Positions 1-8,149 are shown, numbered from the stretch's first letter. The stretch: 23,480 nucleotides of DNA from DATKQY01 sp035532475 (GCA_035532475.1 DATKQY010000011.1:1-23480); one strand, 5' to 3'. Notes: generated by a model not told the origin, from the letters alone. Program-made: numbers and translations.

Positions 1-61
1 ACCGACCGAAGGGACCGGCCCTCGATCACCACAGCGTCGACGGCATAGCGAGCACGATCCA

Positions 62-130
62 TGGACACCACCTGAGCAGGTGTCCACGATGTCCTGGGAC
101 ATGGTGTCCACTATCTGGTGGAACCGGACA
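62..130. repeat. Cluster of TGTCC/GGACA half-sites with nested palindromes
   Basis: Six copies of the pentamer GGACA or its complement TGTCC begin at 63, 81, 90, 97, 105 and 126. They form an 8-bp inverted repeat (TGGACACC 62-69 with GGTGTCCA 79-86), a perfect palindrome ATGTCCTGGGACAT (89-102) and a third pairing 97-101 with 105-109. GGTGTCCA recurs at 103-110, 24 bases after its first copy. No gene is convincing in 1-236. The array could be a multi-site operator for a gene to the left, or the terminal region of an insertion sequence whose transposase lies outside the window. The sequence alone cannot decide. Confidence 0.55.
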
Positions 131-236
131 CTGCCGGGGGCGCCGAGAAGATCGCTGTCGGGTTCCGGATCCCCACAAGCGCGAGGATCGACACAGTGGT
201 CGGCGGCCGTGGGATCGCCCGGCTCGGCGGTCGGGC

Positions 237-1148
237 TTAGCGCCCGGGCGCCTCGATGCCTGGCATCCGGCGGGGTCCCTGGAGGCTGGCGCCGAAGATC
301 GGGAGGAACGACTCGGCGATGCTCTCGGGATCCCAGCCGCCCTCCCGAGTGGCCTGGACGAGCTCCACGGGGCGCGACCACAACGACAGCTTGTCGCCGC
401 CGATCCCGATGCACTGGCCGGTGATCCCCGCCGATGCGTCCGAGGCGAGGAAGACGACCAGCGGTGCGACGTCCTCGGTGAGGCCGAGCCCGGTGCGGCG
501 CATCTCGGCGGGCACGGGCTCGCCCCGCTCGACGGCCTCGGCAACCTCCTTCAGCGCCGGGATCGTCGCCGCCATCCGGGTCAGGGCGACGGGGATCACC
601 GCATTGACGGTGATCTCGTCCTTCGCGAGCTCCATCGCCCAGGTCCAGGTGATCGCCGCGATCGCCGCCTTGGCCCCGGCGTAGTTGGTCTGCCCGAAGT
701 TCCCCCGCTGGCCCGCGGGCGAGCCGACGAGGACGAGGCGTCCCCCGCTGCGCTGTTCCCGGAAGCGGGCGGCCGCGGCGCGGCCGCAGGTGAACGTGCC
801 GCGGAGATGGGTGCGGACAACGAGGTCGAAGTCCTCGTCGGACATGTTCTTGAGCGTCCGGTCCCGCAAGATCCCGGCGTTCGTGCACATCACATCGAGC
901 CGCCCGAACTCCTCGACAGCACGCCCGACGAGGCGGTCGGCCGCCTCCGTGTCGCCGACCGGAACGACCTCGGTGACGGCCTGGCCGCCCGCCCTGTTGA
1001 TCCCGGCCACGGCCTCCTCGGCCGCGTCCGCGTCGACGTCGTTCACGACGACGGCCGCCCCGGCGGCGGCGAGGGCCTGCACGTAGGCGAGGCCGAGCCC
1101 GCGGCCCGAGCCGGTCACGACGGCGACCTTGCCGGAAAGATCGATCAT
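237..1148 (-). CDS. SDR-family NAD(P)-dependent oxidoreductase (probable 3-hydroxyacyl-CoA dehydrogenase type)
   Basis: A classical short-chain dehydrogenase of 303 residues. The Rossmann glycine motif TGSGRGLG is at residues 12-19, the NAG motif at 90-92, the catalytic Ser near 143, and YAGAK (Tyr156, Lys160) supplies the Tyr/Lys pair. The protein is longer than a minimal 250-residue SDR because of a C-terminal tail of about 50 residues, as in SDRs related to the dehydrogenase part of peroxisomal multifunctional enzyme 2. The ATG is preceded by GGAGGG at a 4-base spacing. It is divergent from a TetR gene and close to acyl-CoA dehydrogenase, ligase and hydratase genes, so oxidation of a 3-hydroxyacyl-CoA is the likely role. 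Membership of the SDR family is secure; the substrate is inferred from context. Confidence 0.9.
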   Translation of the reverse strand: MIDLSGKVAVVTGSGRGLGLAYVQALAAAGAAVVVNDVDADAAEEAVAGINRAGGQAVTEVVPVGDTEAADRLVGRAVEEFGRLDVMCTNAGILRDRTLKNMSDEDFDLVVRTHLRGTFTCGRAAAARFREQRSGGRLVLVGSPAGQRGNFGQTNYAGAKAAIAAITWTWAMELAKDEITVNAVIPVALTRMAATIPALKEVAEAVERGEPVPAEMRRTGLGLTEDVAPLVVFLASDASAGITGQCIGIGGDKLSLWSRPVELVQATREGGWDPESIAESFLPIFGASLQGPRRMPGIEAPGR

Positions 1149-1184
1149 TTTCCCTCCAGTTGGACGGCCCGATGCTACTCACTA

Positions 1185-1201
1185 CGGACGGCTGCCGTCC
1201 G
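1185..1201. promoter_or_regulatory. Inverted repeat between divergent SDR and TetR genes
   Basis: CGGACGG (1185-1191), a 3-base centre, then CCGTCCG (1195-1201): perfect 7-bp arms in the 86-base gap between the SDR and TetR start codons. A palindrome of this size beside a TetR gene is the usual place for an autoregulatory operator. A hairpin in the TetR leader is the alternative. Confidence 0.45.
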
Positions 1202-1234
1202 CATTCTTGGTCGCGCGGGTCGTAGACTTCCGGC

Positions 1235-1876
1235 GTGGCGGGCTCCCCCGAGCGGGTCGACGAGCGCGGCCCCCGCCGGGGACGCCGGCGGGACCCGAGC
1301 ATCGACCGGCGGGTCGCCAAGGCCGTCATCGAGGTCTACGCCCGGACCGGCTGGAACGGGCTGACCGTCGACGAGGTCGCCCGCCAGGCCCACGTCGGCA
1401 AGGCCGCCCTCTACCTCCGCTGGGCCTCCAAGGAGGAGCTCCTCGTCGACGCGATGGCCGCCGAGGGCGTCCCCGTCGTCCCCGAGCCGAGCGGGGACAT
1501 CCGGGCGGACCTCCTCGAGCTCGCCCGATCCCTCTTCGAGCTCTACTCGACGACGGCCGGCATCGCCTATCTCCGCCTCTACGTGGAGGCGCGGTACCTG
1601 CCCGACCTCGAGCAGACCTGGCAGGCGCGGACCTCGACGCCCCGTCAGCTCGAGTCCCGCGCCCTCGTCCGCCACGCCATCGCCACCGGGGAGCTCCCCG
1701 AGGGCACGTCGCCGACGGTGCTCCTCGACGCGCTCGCCGGGGCGATGGCCAACCACGTGCTGTCCACGCCGCCCGAGCTCTACGACGAGATGGTCGCCCA
1801 AGCGCCCCGCTACATCGAGGGCCTCGTCGACTTCGTCCTCGCCGGTGCGAGGGCCTCCGCAGAGCGCCCGGGTTGA
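1235..1876 (+). CDS. TetR/AcrR-family transcriptional regulator
   Basis: A 213-residue protein with a basic N-terminal extension, then a TetR N-terminal helix-turn-helix at about residues 25-72 (tract LTVDEVARQAHVGKAALYLRW, followed by SKEELLVDAM). The remaining 140 residues form the helical ligand-binding region, which I cannot assign to a ligand. The GTG start lies just before the basic extension; no strong ribosome-binding site is evident, so the start may shift by a few codons. The gene is divergent from the SDR and convergent with the acyl-CoA dehydrogenase gene (30-base gap). It probably controls the surrounding acyl-CoA catabolic genes in response to an acyl-CoA intermediate, possibly through the palindromes at 1185-1201 and 4201-4214. 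Confidence 0.9.
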   Translation: MAGSPERVDERGPRRGRRRDPSIDRRVAKAVIEVYARTGWNGLTVDEVARQAHVGKAALYLRWASKEELLVDAMAAEGVPVVPEPSGDIRADLLELARSLFELYSTTAGIAYLRLYVEARYLPDLEQTWQARTSTPRQLESRALVRHAIATGELPEGTSPTVLLDALAGAMANHVLSTPPELYDEMVAQAPRYIEGLVDFVLAGARASAERPG

Positions 1877-1906
1877 GCCGGCGCCTCCGGATCTGCCGGG
1901 GCGTCG

Positions 1907-4039
1907 CTAGCGGGGAAGCCCGAGGCCCCGCGCGACGAGGTTCCGCTGGATGTCCCGGGTGCCGCCGCCGATCGTCTGCATCAACGAGTGCCGGTGGGCA
2001 TGCTCGAGGTCGCCGCCGCCGGGGACCCCCCGCACCGGCGCCCCGAGGGCGACGCTCGGCCCGAGCAGCTGGACGGCGACCGAGAAGATCTCCTCGCCGA
2101 GGGCGGTCGAGGCGATCTTGGCCATCGGCGCCTCCAGCCGGGTTCCGGCACCCCCCGAGACCGCCCGGAGGCTCGCCACCCCGAGGAGCCGCGCCCCCTG
2201 CACCTTCGTCGCGAGGTCCCCGACGAGCGCCCGGGCGGCCGAGCCGCGGGGACCGGGGTCGCCGCTGCCGTCGCGGAGCGCGCCGACGAGGTCGTCGAGA
2301 CGTCGCAGGGCGCCGGCCGTCGCCCCGGCGAGGACGGCCCGCTCGCCGGCGAGGGCGGAGGTGAGCACCTTCCATCCCCCGTTCACCTCTCCGACCCGGG
2401 CCGAGTCGGGGACCCGGACACCATCAAAGAACGTCGAGCAGGAGATCCCCCCAGACAGCGAGCGGTGCTGCTGGGCCTCCCAGCCGGGGAGGCCGGTCGG
2501 CAAGAGGAAGACCGTGATCCCCGCATGTGGCGGCGAAGCCCGGGGGTCCGTCCGCGCCGCGATCCACGCCCACTCGGCGCGGTGGGCCCCCGTCCCCCAC
2601 ATCTTGCGCCCCGTGATCACCCAGTCCTCGCCGTCCCTCACCGCGGCCGTGGAGAGGTTGGCGAGGTCGGAGCCGACCTCCGGCTCGGAGTAGCCGAGGT
2701 AGAAACGCATCGTCCCCGCGGCGAACATGGGGAGGAAGCGCTCGCGCTGCTCGTCGGAGCCGCAGCGGTAGAGGGCGCCCCCGATCATCCCGATCGCACC
2801 GAGGGCGTGCGAGCAGGGAACCCGGCGGTAGGCGACCTCCTCGCCCAGCACGAACGCCTCCTCGGGGCTCGCGCCGCGTCCGCCCACCTCCCTCGGCCAG
2901 GTGATCGCGAGGCACCCCTCGGCGGCGAGGGCCGCGAGGACCGCCGGGTCGTCTTCCTCGTCGCTGCGCTCGTCCCAGGTCCCGCTGTCGAGCCGGTCGA
3001 GCATCGCTCGCAGCTCCTGGCGGAAGGCGGCCGCGGTCGGGCCGAGGTCGGGCTCGGGGAGCGGCTCGCCCGTCTCGAGCAGCTGGTCCCCGACGCCACC
3101 GGCGTCGAGCCGGATGGCCGCGAGCAGGGCGAGGTCGGCGTGGACCCGCCGGAAGAGCCAGGGGGCCTCGTGCTCCTCGAAGTAGCCGACGGCCGCCAGG
3201 GTGTGGTGCGCCGCCATCTGCACCGCCGGTGCCGACCTCTCGATCTTCGAGACCGCGAGCTCAGCGGCGAGGAGGAACCGGGGACCGCCCGCGACGTAGG
3301 CCCGCACCGCCTCTTCGAGGAGGAGCGAGGAGGTCCGCAGCGCGACCTCCGCCTCGACGACTCGGTGCGAGACCGCCTGGAAGGAGCCGATCAGCCGGCC
3401 GAACTGCTCCCGCGTCTTCGCGTGCTCGACGGCGAGGTCGTGGGCGCGCCGGGCGGCGCCGACGGCCCGGGCGGCGATGCCGAGCCGGGCCACGGCCCGG
3501 GCGGCGTCCGCCTCGGCCGGCCCGAGCTCGGCTCGCGCCACCGGCGCGGCGCCGATCGACAAGGCGTGCCACGGCGGCACCGCCATCCCCGGGAGCGGGC
3601 TCGATCCGGCCACCTCGAACAGCTCGGCCGGTCCCGGCCCGGCGGGAGGGAGCAGCAGGACGTGGGTCGCCCCGGCCGCGCCGTCGGCGAGGAGCCCGCC
3701 GGCAGCGTTGACTCCGAGGACGACCCTCCAGCCGCCCGAGCGGACCTGCCCGACGAGCGCTGCGTCGCCGGAGAGGACCGTGGAGGCGACGAACGCGTCC
3801 GTCACCGGGAGCGGGCAGGCGGCAGTGCCGAGGGCTTCCTCGACGGCGAGGAGGGCGCCGAGCATGGCGTCCTCGGCGAACCCGGTCCAGCCCTGCTCGA
3901 CACCCCGGGCGGCGAGCGCGCCGAGGCGAGCGTCCGCGTCGGGCTCGCCGGCGGCCGTCGCCCCGCCCCACGCGCGGGCCAGCTCGCCCCGCACCGAGGC
4001 GGCGAGCATCTCGAGCTCTTCGGTGTCGAGGATGGTCAT
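1907..4039 (-). CDS. Fused two-domain acyl-CoA dehydrogenase (FadE34-like)
   Basis: A 710-residue protein with two tandem acyl-CoA dehydrogenase units. The first (about 1-325) has a poorly conserved N-terminal half and a recognisable C-terminal helical part (KTREQFGRLIGSFQAVSHR at 208-226). The second (about 335-710) has the flavin/substrate strand signature YSEPEVGSDLANL (450-462), TGRKMWGTGA (476-485) and the C-terminal GGGTRDIQRNLVARGLG (691-707). One-chain double ACADs of this length match the M. tuberculosis FadE34 type, which replaces the alpha2beta2 heterotetramers of steroid side-chain degradation. The Glu of the MCAD-type YEGT motif is Gly here, so the catalytic base must lie elsewhere. 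The open frame extends upstream to 4264, but the ATG at 4037-4039 is chosen because AGGAGG lies 7 bases upstream and the domain begins there. Substrate is unknown; a steroid-like or other bulky acyl-CoA is inferred. Confidence 0.9.
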   Translation of the reverse strand: MTILDTEELEMLAASVRGELARAWGGATAAGEPDADARLGALAARGVEQGWTGFAEDAMLGALLAVEEALGTAACPLPVTDAFVASTVLSGDAALVGQVRSGGWRVVLGVNAAGGLLADGAAGATHVLLLPPAGPGPAELFEVAGSSPLPGMAVPPWHALSIGAAPVARAELGPAEADAARAVARLGIAARAVGAARRAHDLAVEHAKTREQFGRLIGSFQAVSHRVVEAEVALRTSSLLLEEAVRAYVAGGPRFLLAAELAVSKIERSAPAVQMAAHHTLAAVGYFEEHEAPWLFRRVHADLALLAAIRLDAGGVGDQLLETGEPLPEPDLGPTAAAFRQELRAMLDRLDSGTWDERSDEEDDPAVLAALAAEGCLAITWPREVGGRGASPEEAFVLGEEVAYRRVPCSHALGAIGMIGGALYRCGSDEQRERFLPMFAAGTMRFYLGYSEPEVGSDLANLSTAAVRDGEDWVITGRKMWGTGAHRAEWAWIAARTDPRASPPHAGITVFLLPTGLPGWEAQQHRSLSGGISCSTFFDGVRVPDSARVGEVNGGWKVLTSALAGERAVLAGATAGALRRLDDLVGALRDGSGDPGPRGSAARALVGDLATKVQGARLLGVASLRAVSGGAGTRLEAPMAKIASTALGEEIFSVAVQLLGPSVALGAPVRGVPGGGDLEHAHRHSLMQTIGGGTRDIQRNLVARGLGLPR

Positions 4040-4200
4040 CGACGAAGCCTCCTGCTCCCGCGCCGGCCAGCTGCGGCGGCCCCGGCGTTCCGCATCACCG
4101 GGCGGGTCGTCCAGCGTCACCGGGCAGCGTGGCGCGGCCCGCCCGAGCGTCCGGCCGCCCGCCTGGCGGTCCCTGGCGGGCGCCAGCATATTCCAGACGG

Positions 4201-4214
4201 ATACCGACCGGTAT
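4201..4214. promoter_or_regulatory. Palindromic operator ATACCG-AC-CGGTAT in divergent promoter
   Basis: Perfect 6-bp arms around a 2-base centre, in the 248-base gap between the leftward acyl-CoA dehydrogenase and the rightward ligase. It is AT-rich at its ends in a GC-rich context. A TATGCT (-10-like) on the minus strand at 4185-4190 and TATAGC on the plus strand at 4212-4217 flank or overlap it, so a bound repressor could close both promoters. The size and symmetry fit a TetR-family operator, and a TetR gene is nearby. Confidence 0.55.
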
Positions 4215-4287
4215 AGCCTGAGGGCACCAAGGGCGCCTCGTCGTCGCCCGAGGCGAGCCGACACGCGCCGGGCGCGAGGGGATCCGC

Positions 4288-6030
4288 GTGGACGAAGAGG
4301 ACCAGAACCTGGCGAGCCTCTGGGAGGCGGTCGCCGACGCCGTGCCGTCGGCGCCGGCGGTCGTCCAGGGCGACACGGTCCGCACCTGGGGCGAGCTCGA
4401 GTCGCGCGCCGCCCGCCTCGCCGGTGGGCTCGCCTCCATGGGCCTCGGACCGGGAGGTCGGGTGGCGATCGACTGCTACAACTGCATCGAGTACCTCGAG
4501 ACGGTCTTCGCCGCCTTCAAGCTCCGGGCGGTGCCGGTCAACGTCAACTACCGCTACCGGGCCGCCGAGCTCACGTACCTGCTCGAGGACTCGGCGGCCG
4601 CCGCCGTCGTCTTCCACGAGGCCGTCGGCGGACGGGTGCGGGCGGCCTGCGCCGCGCTCGGCCGGCCCATCCACCTCGTCGAGATCCCCGACGGTTCGAC
4701 GGGTGAGGACGAGCCGGTCCGCGCCGCGGCGAGCACCGCGCCGGTGACGTTCGAACAGCTCGTCTCCTCCTCGGCCCCGGCCGAGCGCACGAGGCGGAGC
4801 GGCGGGGACGACTTCCTGCTCTACACGGGCGGCACCACCGGCATGCCGCGGGGCGTCGTCTGGGGCCATGCCGAGGTGTTCGGCATGGAGCATGTCGGCT
4901 TCATCTCGCGGGGCCTCGAGGTCCCGCGAGGCCGGGAGGAGCTCGCCCGGACGGTGGCACGGCTCCACGAGGCCGGCGAGGCGCCCGTCGCCCTCATCGT
5001 CTCACCGCTCATGCACGGCACCGCCATCTTCAACTCGATGGCCGCCTTCGCCCTCGGGGGCAGCGTCGTGCTCTGCGCTGCCCGGTCCCTCGACGCCGAC
5101 GAGATCTGCCGGCTCATCGGCGCCTACCGGATCCGGCAGCTGTCGATCGTCGGCGACGCGTTCGCCAAGCCGATCCTCGCCACCCTCGACGCGGCGCTCG
5201 CGGCCGGCACCCCCTACGATCTGTCCAGCCTCGAGCGGATCACGAGCGTCGGGGTGACCTGGACCGCCGAGGTGAAGCGGGGGCTGCTCCGCCACGGCGA
5301 CTTCCTCCTCGTGGACGGGGTCGCCGCGAGCGAGGGCGGGGGCTTCGCCTCGATGGAGACCCGCCGCGGCGACCCGGTGGGGACGGCACGCTTCCGGCTC
5401 GGTCCGAACGCCAAGGTGGTGGACGAGCACGGCGACGACGTGCTCCCGGGCTCGGGGCAGGTCGGCTTCCTGGCGGCGAGCGGGCCGCTCCCGAAGGGCT
5501 ACCTCAACGACCCCGAGAAGACCGCCCGCACCTGGAAGGTGATCGACGGCGTCCGCTACGTCATTCCCGGGGACATGGCGAGCCTCGAGGCCAACGGCAC
5601 GGTGGTGCTGCTCGGTCGGGGCAGCGAGGTCGTGAACACCGGCGGCGAGAAGGTGTTCGTCGAGGAGGTCGAGCAGGTGATCGCCGGCCATCCCGGCGTG
5701 GTCGACGTCGTCGTCGTCGGCGTGCCCGACGACCGGCTCGGCACCCGGGTGGCCGCCGTCGTCCAGCGCGCGAGCGGCGCCGAGCTCACCGAGCGCGACG
5801 TCGTCGACCACGTCGGGGCGGTCCTCGCCGATCACAAGCGACCCCGCCAGGTCGTCTTCGTGGACGAGGTCGTCCGGACACCCGCCGGGAAGGCTGACCG
5901 GTCCTGGGCGCGAACGGTCATCACGGCCGGCGCTGAGGGCGAGCCGGGCCGCTCGCGCCCGGGCGGGCGGCATCTTGCGGCGAGCACCACCACACCGGCA
6001 GACGACGACAAGGGGGCGAGCAGTGTCTGA
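4288..6030 (+). CDS. Acyl-CoA synthetase (AMP-forming), FadD19/FadD17-like
   Basis: A 580-residue ANL-superfamily ligase that would activate a carboxylic acid to its CoA thioester through an acyl-adenylate. The phosphate-binding loop YTGGTTGMPRG is at 179-189 and is of the form seen in actinobacterial steroid-CoA ligases (YTGGTTGMPKGV). The C-terminal subdomain carries GRGSEVVNTGGEKVFVEEVE and the adenylation lysine Lys535 in TPAGKADRSW. About 40 low-complexity residues follow that lysine. The start is GTG with GAGGGG just upstream. The last 8 bases overlap the start of the MaoC gene, so the two are translated from one transcript. Divergence from the FadE34-like gene and the palindrome between them suggest shared control. 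The ligase family is certain; steroid-type substrate is an inference from motif and neighbours. Confidence 0.92.
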   Translation: MDEEDQNLASLWEAVADAVPSAPAVVQGDTVRTWGELESRAARLAGGLASMGLGPGGRVAIDCYNCIEYLETVFAAFKLRAVPVNVNYRYRAAELTYLLEDSAAAAVVFHEAVGGRVRAACAALGRPIHLVEIPDGSTGEDEPVRAAASTAPVTFEQLVSSSAPAERTRRSGGDDFLLYTGGTTGMPRGVVWGHAEVFGMEHVGFISRGLEVPRGREELARTVARLHEAGEAPVALIVSPLMHGTAIFNSMAAFALGGSVVLCAARSLDADEICRLIGAYRIRQLSIVGDAFAKPILATLDAALAAGTPYDLSSLERITSVGVTWTAEVKRGLLRHGDFLLVDGVAASEGGGFASMETRRGDPVGTARFRLGPNAKVVDEHGDDVLPGSGQVGFLAASGPLPKGYLNDPEKTARTWKVIDGVRYVIPGDMASLEANGTVVLLGRGSEVVNTGGEKVFVEEVEQVIAGHPGVVDVVVVGVPDDRLGTRVAAVVQRASGAELTERDVVDHVGAVLADHKRPRQVVFVDEVVRTPAGKADRSWARTVITAGAEGEPGRSRPGGRHLAASTTTPADDDKGASSV

Positions 6031-6889
6031 GCCGTTCGACGTGACCAGCCTGGGGAGGTTCTCCGACCCGCAGCCCTACGAGGTGACCGCCGAGGCGATC
6101 ACCGCCTACGCGGCGGCCACGAACGACACCTCCGAGGAGGCGGCGGCCGGGGAGGTCGCGCCGGCGGTGTTCGCGATCGTGCCGGTCTTCGGCCGGCAGT
6201 CCGGCCACTCGGTCGTCGGCGAGGACCGTCGGCAGGAGCTGGCGGGGAGGATCGTGCACGGGGAGCAGTGGATGGTCTTCCACCGGCCCATCGTCGCCGG
6301 GGACCGCCTCCTCGTCCGCGGCGCCACGATCGGGGTGCACGCCAAGTCCTCGGGGGTGACGGCGATCTCCAAGATGGAGACGACCGACGAGGCGGGCGCC
6401 CCGGTCAACGACCAGTACGTGACCGTCTTCTACCGGGGCGTCCACTCGGAGGTCGACGCCGGCGAGGTCGCCCCGACGTTCAAGTCGCTGCGCGGCGACG
6501 AGGAGGGGAGCGAGCTCGCGTCCGTCACCTACCCGGTCGACGCGGACCAGCCGGCCCGCTACGCCGGAGCGTCGGGCGACCACAACCGGATCCACCTCGA
6601 CGACGAGTTCGCCCGCTCGGTCGGGCTCCCGGGGATCATCGTGCACGGAATGTGCACGCTCGCGCTCGCCGCCAGGGCGATCTGCGACGCCTTCGGCGAA
6701 CCGTCGAGCTCGGCGATGCGCCAGATCGGGTGTCGCTTCACCCACCCCCTGCTCCCGGGAGACCGCCTCACGACCAACGTCTCGCGCCTCCAGCCCGGTG
6801 CCGGGGGGACGCGGGCCGCCCGCTTCTCCTGCGTGGACGGGGCGGGCGACATGGTCCTCGGCGCCGGTTTCGCCGAGCTCGCTCCCTGA
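6023..6889 (+). CDS. Double-hotdog MaoC-family enoyl-CoA hydratase
   Basis: A 288-residue protein with two hotdog halves. The N-terminal half (about 1-145) is a MaoC-dehydratase N-type domain without catalytic residues. The C-terminal half carries the hydratase-2 motif YAGASGDHNRIH at 180-191, with catalytic Asp186 and His191, followed by LPGIIVHGMCTLALAARAI. It would hydrate a trans-2-enoyl-CoA to the (R)-3-hydroxyacyl-CoA. The GTG at 6023 is preferred over the in-frame upstream ATG at 5975 because AGGGGG precedes it and the conserved domain begins directly after it; this gives an 8-base overlap with the ligase. With the dehydrogenase, SDR and ligase it completes one oxidation cycle. Confidence 0.9.
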   Translation: MSEPFDVTSLGRFSDPQPYEVTAEAITAYAAATNDTSEEAAAGEVAPAVFAIVPVFGRQSGHSVVGEDRRQELAGRIVHGEQWMVFHRPIVAGDRLLVRGATIGVHAKSSGVTAISKMETTDEAGAPVNDQYVTVFYRGVHSEVDAGEVAPTFKSLRGDEEGSELASVTYPVDADQPARYAGASGDHNRIHLDDEFARSVGLPGIIVHGMCTLALAARAICDAFGEPSSSAMRQIGCRFTHPLLPGDRLTTNVSRLQPGAGGTRAARFSCVDGAGDMVLGAGFAELAP

Positions 6890-6891
6890 GC

Positions 6892-6907
6892 TCCCCCGGT
6901 CGGGGGA
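6892..6907 (+). terminator. GC-rich hairpin after the MaoC gene
   Basis: TCCCCC (6892-6897), a 4-base loop, then GGGGGA (6902-6907): a perfect 6-bp stem beginning 3 bases after the MaoC stop codon. There is no T-tract, so it is a candidate for the T-less hairpin terminators common in actinobacteria rather than a proven terminator. Confidence 0.4.
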
Positions 6908-7390
6908 CCAGGCCCGGTCAGCCGGCCCTCGCGACGCGATGAACCGGCTCCCCATCCGTGCACCGGAACCGTGCCGGGCGGCGCGCCCCGTTCCCTCCCG
7001 GCGGGGTGGTCCCCTTCCGCGACGTCCCGGTCTCGGGTGCCGCGCCGGCGCGGAGGCGATGCCATGGGATCGCGTGAAAGTATCGGAGTCGGCACTGGGC
7101 CCGGCTCGGGGACCGCGCAACCCGACCGGGCCCGGTGCCACGTTGCGCCCCGCCGGTCGGCCACTGCCGCAGCGACCCGACTGGCGGGGCGCCAGGCCTC
7201 CGGCGACGCCTTCTCGACGGGTGCCCCGGCCGCACCGACGTCGTCTCGACGTCGGGCACGAGGGCGCTCGATGATGTGCGGAGGCTGAAGGGCCTCGACG
7301 GGTCGCGCCCGAGGAGCAGGTGGACGTGCCCGGGACCTGCCGAACGCCGTCCCTCGCCGGGGAGCGCGCGGGGCACCGGTGCCCGGTCGA
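6908..7390. other. About 480 bp with no convincing gene
   Basis: I find no open frame here with a recognisable domain; the open frames present are rich in Arg, Pro and Ser, as expected for out-of-frame GC-rich DNA. A 14-bp perfect palindrome GGGCACCGGTGCCC (7371-7384) lies 6 bases beyond the stop codon of the leftward gene at 7391 and may help end its transcription. The stretch may be decayed coding sequence or a long 3' region between convergent units. Confidence 0.5.
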
Positions 7391-8149
7391 TCACTCGTAG
7401 AGGTCGTAGTGGCCGATGCTCGGACGAGCGACGGACTGGAAGGTCGTCCGGTGCGACTGGGCGCCGCCGGGGAAGTCGCCGCCGTTCGCCAGCCAGTCGG
7501 CGGCGAGCCGGGAAAACTCCGAGTAGACGTCCACAGGGGACGGATCGTCCGTGTAGTAGAGCGTCACGTAGGCGCGCTGCAGGCCCGGCTCGTCGCAGAC
7601 CAGCTTCGCCGCGCCGGTGAACAGCTCGGTCTCGAGGACCCTCGGGATGTGCTCCCCCTCGTGCCATCGTGCGAAGTCGTCCAGCCTGGTCTCGTCGCTG
7701 AGCTCCCCGATGACCGTCACGAGACCCGTGTTCGCGGTCGATGCCGTCACGGCTTCACCCGATATCGCGACTCCGGGGCGCGCTTCGGACAGCACCGGGC
7801 GCAACGCGCCGTGCGGCAGCGGGGGCCAGACCTTCTCCATGTACTTCACGGCGTCCATGCGTCCCACGAGCGTGAGGTCGGCGCCGAGCCGCTCGAAGTC
7901 GGCCGACAGCTCCTCGGGAGTCCCGCTGCTCCAGTAGATGTTGACGTACTCCCCGCCCCCCTCGAGCAGGTCGGTCGGCGGTCGCACGGCCATCCACCCA
8001 GGCGGCGTGACCCAGCGCTGCGAGACGAACACGTTCGGAACCGAGCCGAGCACCTCCGCCTTGTGGTCCGCGTCGTGCCAGATGCACGTCTCGCGGTGGT
8101 GGCCGGGAGCCATGTGGTACAAGGAGACCGAAGCGCTTCGCGCCTTCAT
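7391..8149 (-). CDS. Tandem EthD-like/dimeric alpha-beta barrel protein
   Basis: A 252-residue protein with two related ferredoxin-like halves. Residues 24-34 (WHDADHKAEVL) and 162-172 (WHEGEHIPRVL) are the same motif and mark an internal duplication. Each is followed by a strand-rich segment (VNIYWSSGTPEEL at 69-81; AYVTLYYTDDPSP at 193-205). The arrangement fits dimeric alpha-beta barrel proteins of the EthD kind, which often accompany catabolic enzymes but have poorly defined chemistry. The ATG at 8147-8149 has GGAGGT 6 bases upstream; the open frame extends further but lacks conserved sequence. It follows the frameshifted SDR, and the shifted SDR frame ends with TGA overlapping this ATG. 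No specific function is claimed. Confidence 0.8.
   Translation of the reverse strand: MKARSASVSLYHMAPGHHRETCIWHDADHKAEVLGSVPNVFVSQRWVTPPGWMAVRPPTDLLEGGGEYVNIYWSSGTPEELSADFERLGADLTLVGRMDAVKYMEKVWPPLPHGALRPVLSEARPGVAISGEAVTASTANTGLVTVIGELSDETRLDDFARWHEGEHIPRVLETELFTGAAKLVCDEPGLQRAYVTLYYTDDPSPVDVYSEFSRLAADWLANGGDFPGGAQSHRTTFQSVARPSIGHYDLYE

Noticed and set aside
62..110. Definite insertion-sequence end
   Set aside because: The inverted repeats are suggestive, but there is no transposase fragment, no matching second end and no target duplication in the window, so only a repeat cluster is reported.
1988..4216. A 742-codon open frame on the plus strand opposite the fused acyl-CoA dehydrogenase
   Set aside because: Its product is low-complexity and rich in Arg, Gly, Pro and Glu, with no domain. 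It is an antisense shadow of a GC-rich gene with clear ACAD motifs on the other strand.
4040..4264. 75-residue N-terminal extension of the fused acyl-CoA dehydrogenase
   Set aside because: It runs through the divergent promoter and the 4201-4214 palindrome, is not dehydrogenase-like, and a good AGGAGG site precedes the ATG at 4039.
6918..7667. A 249-codon minus-strand open frame covering the gap after the MaoC gene
   Set aside because: Arg/Pro/Gly-rich sequence without motifs; it overlaps the EthD-like gene in another frame and has no supporting ribosome-binding site.
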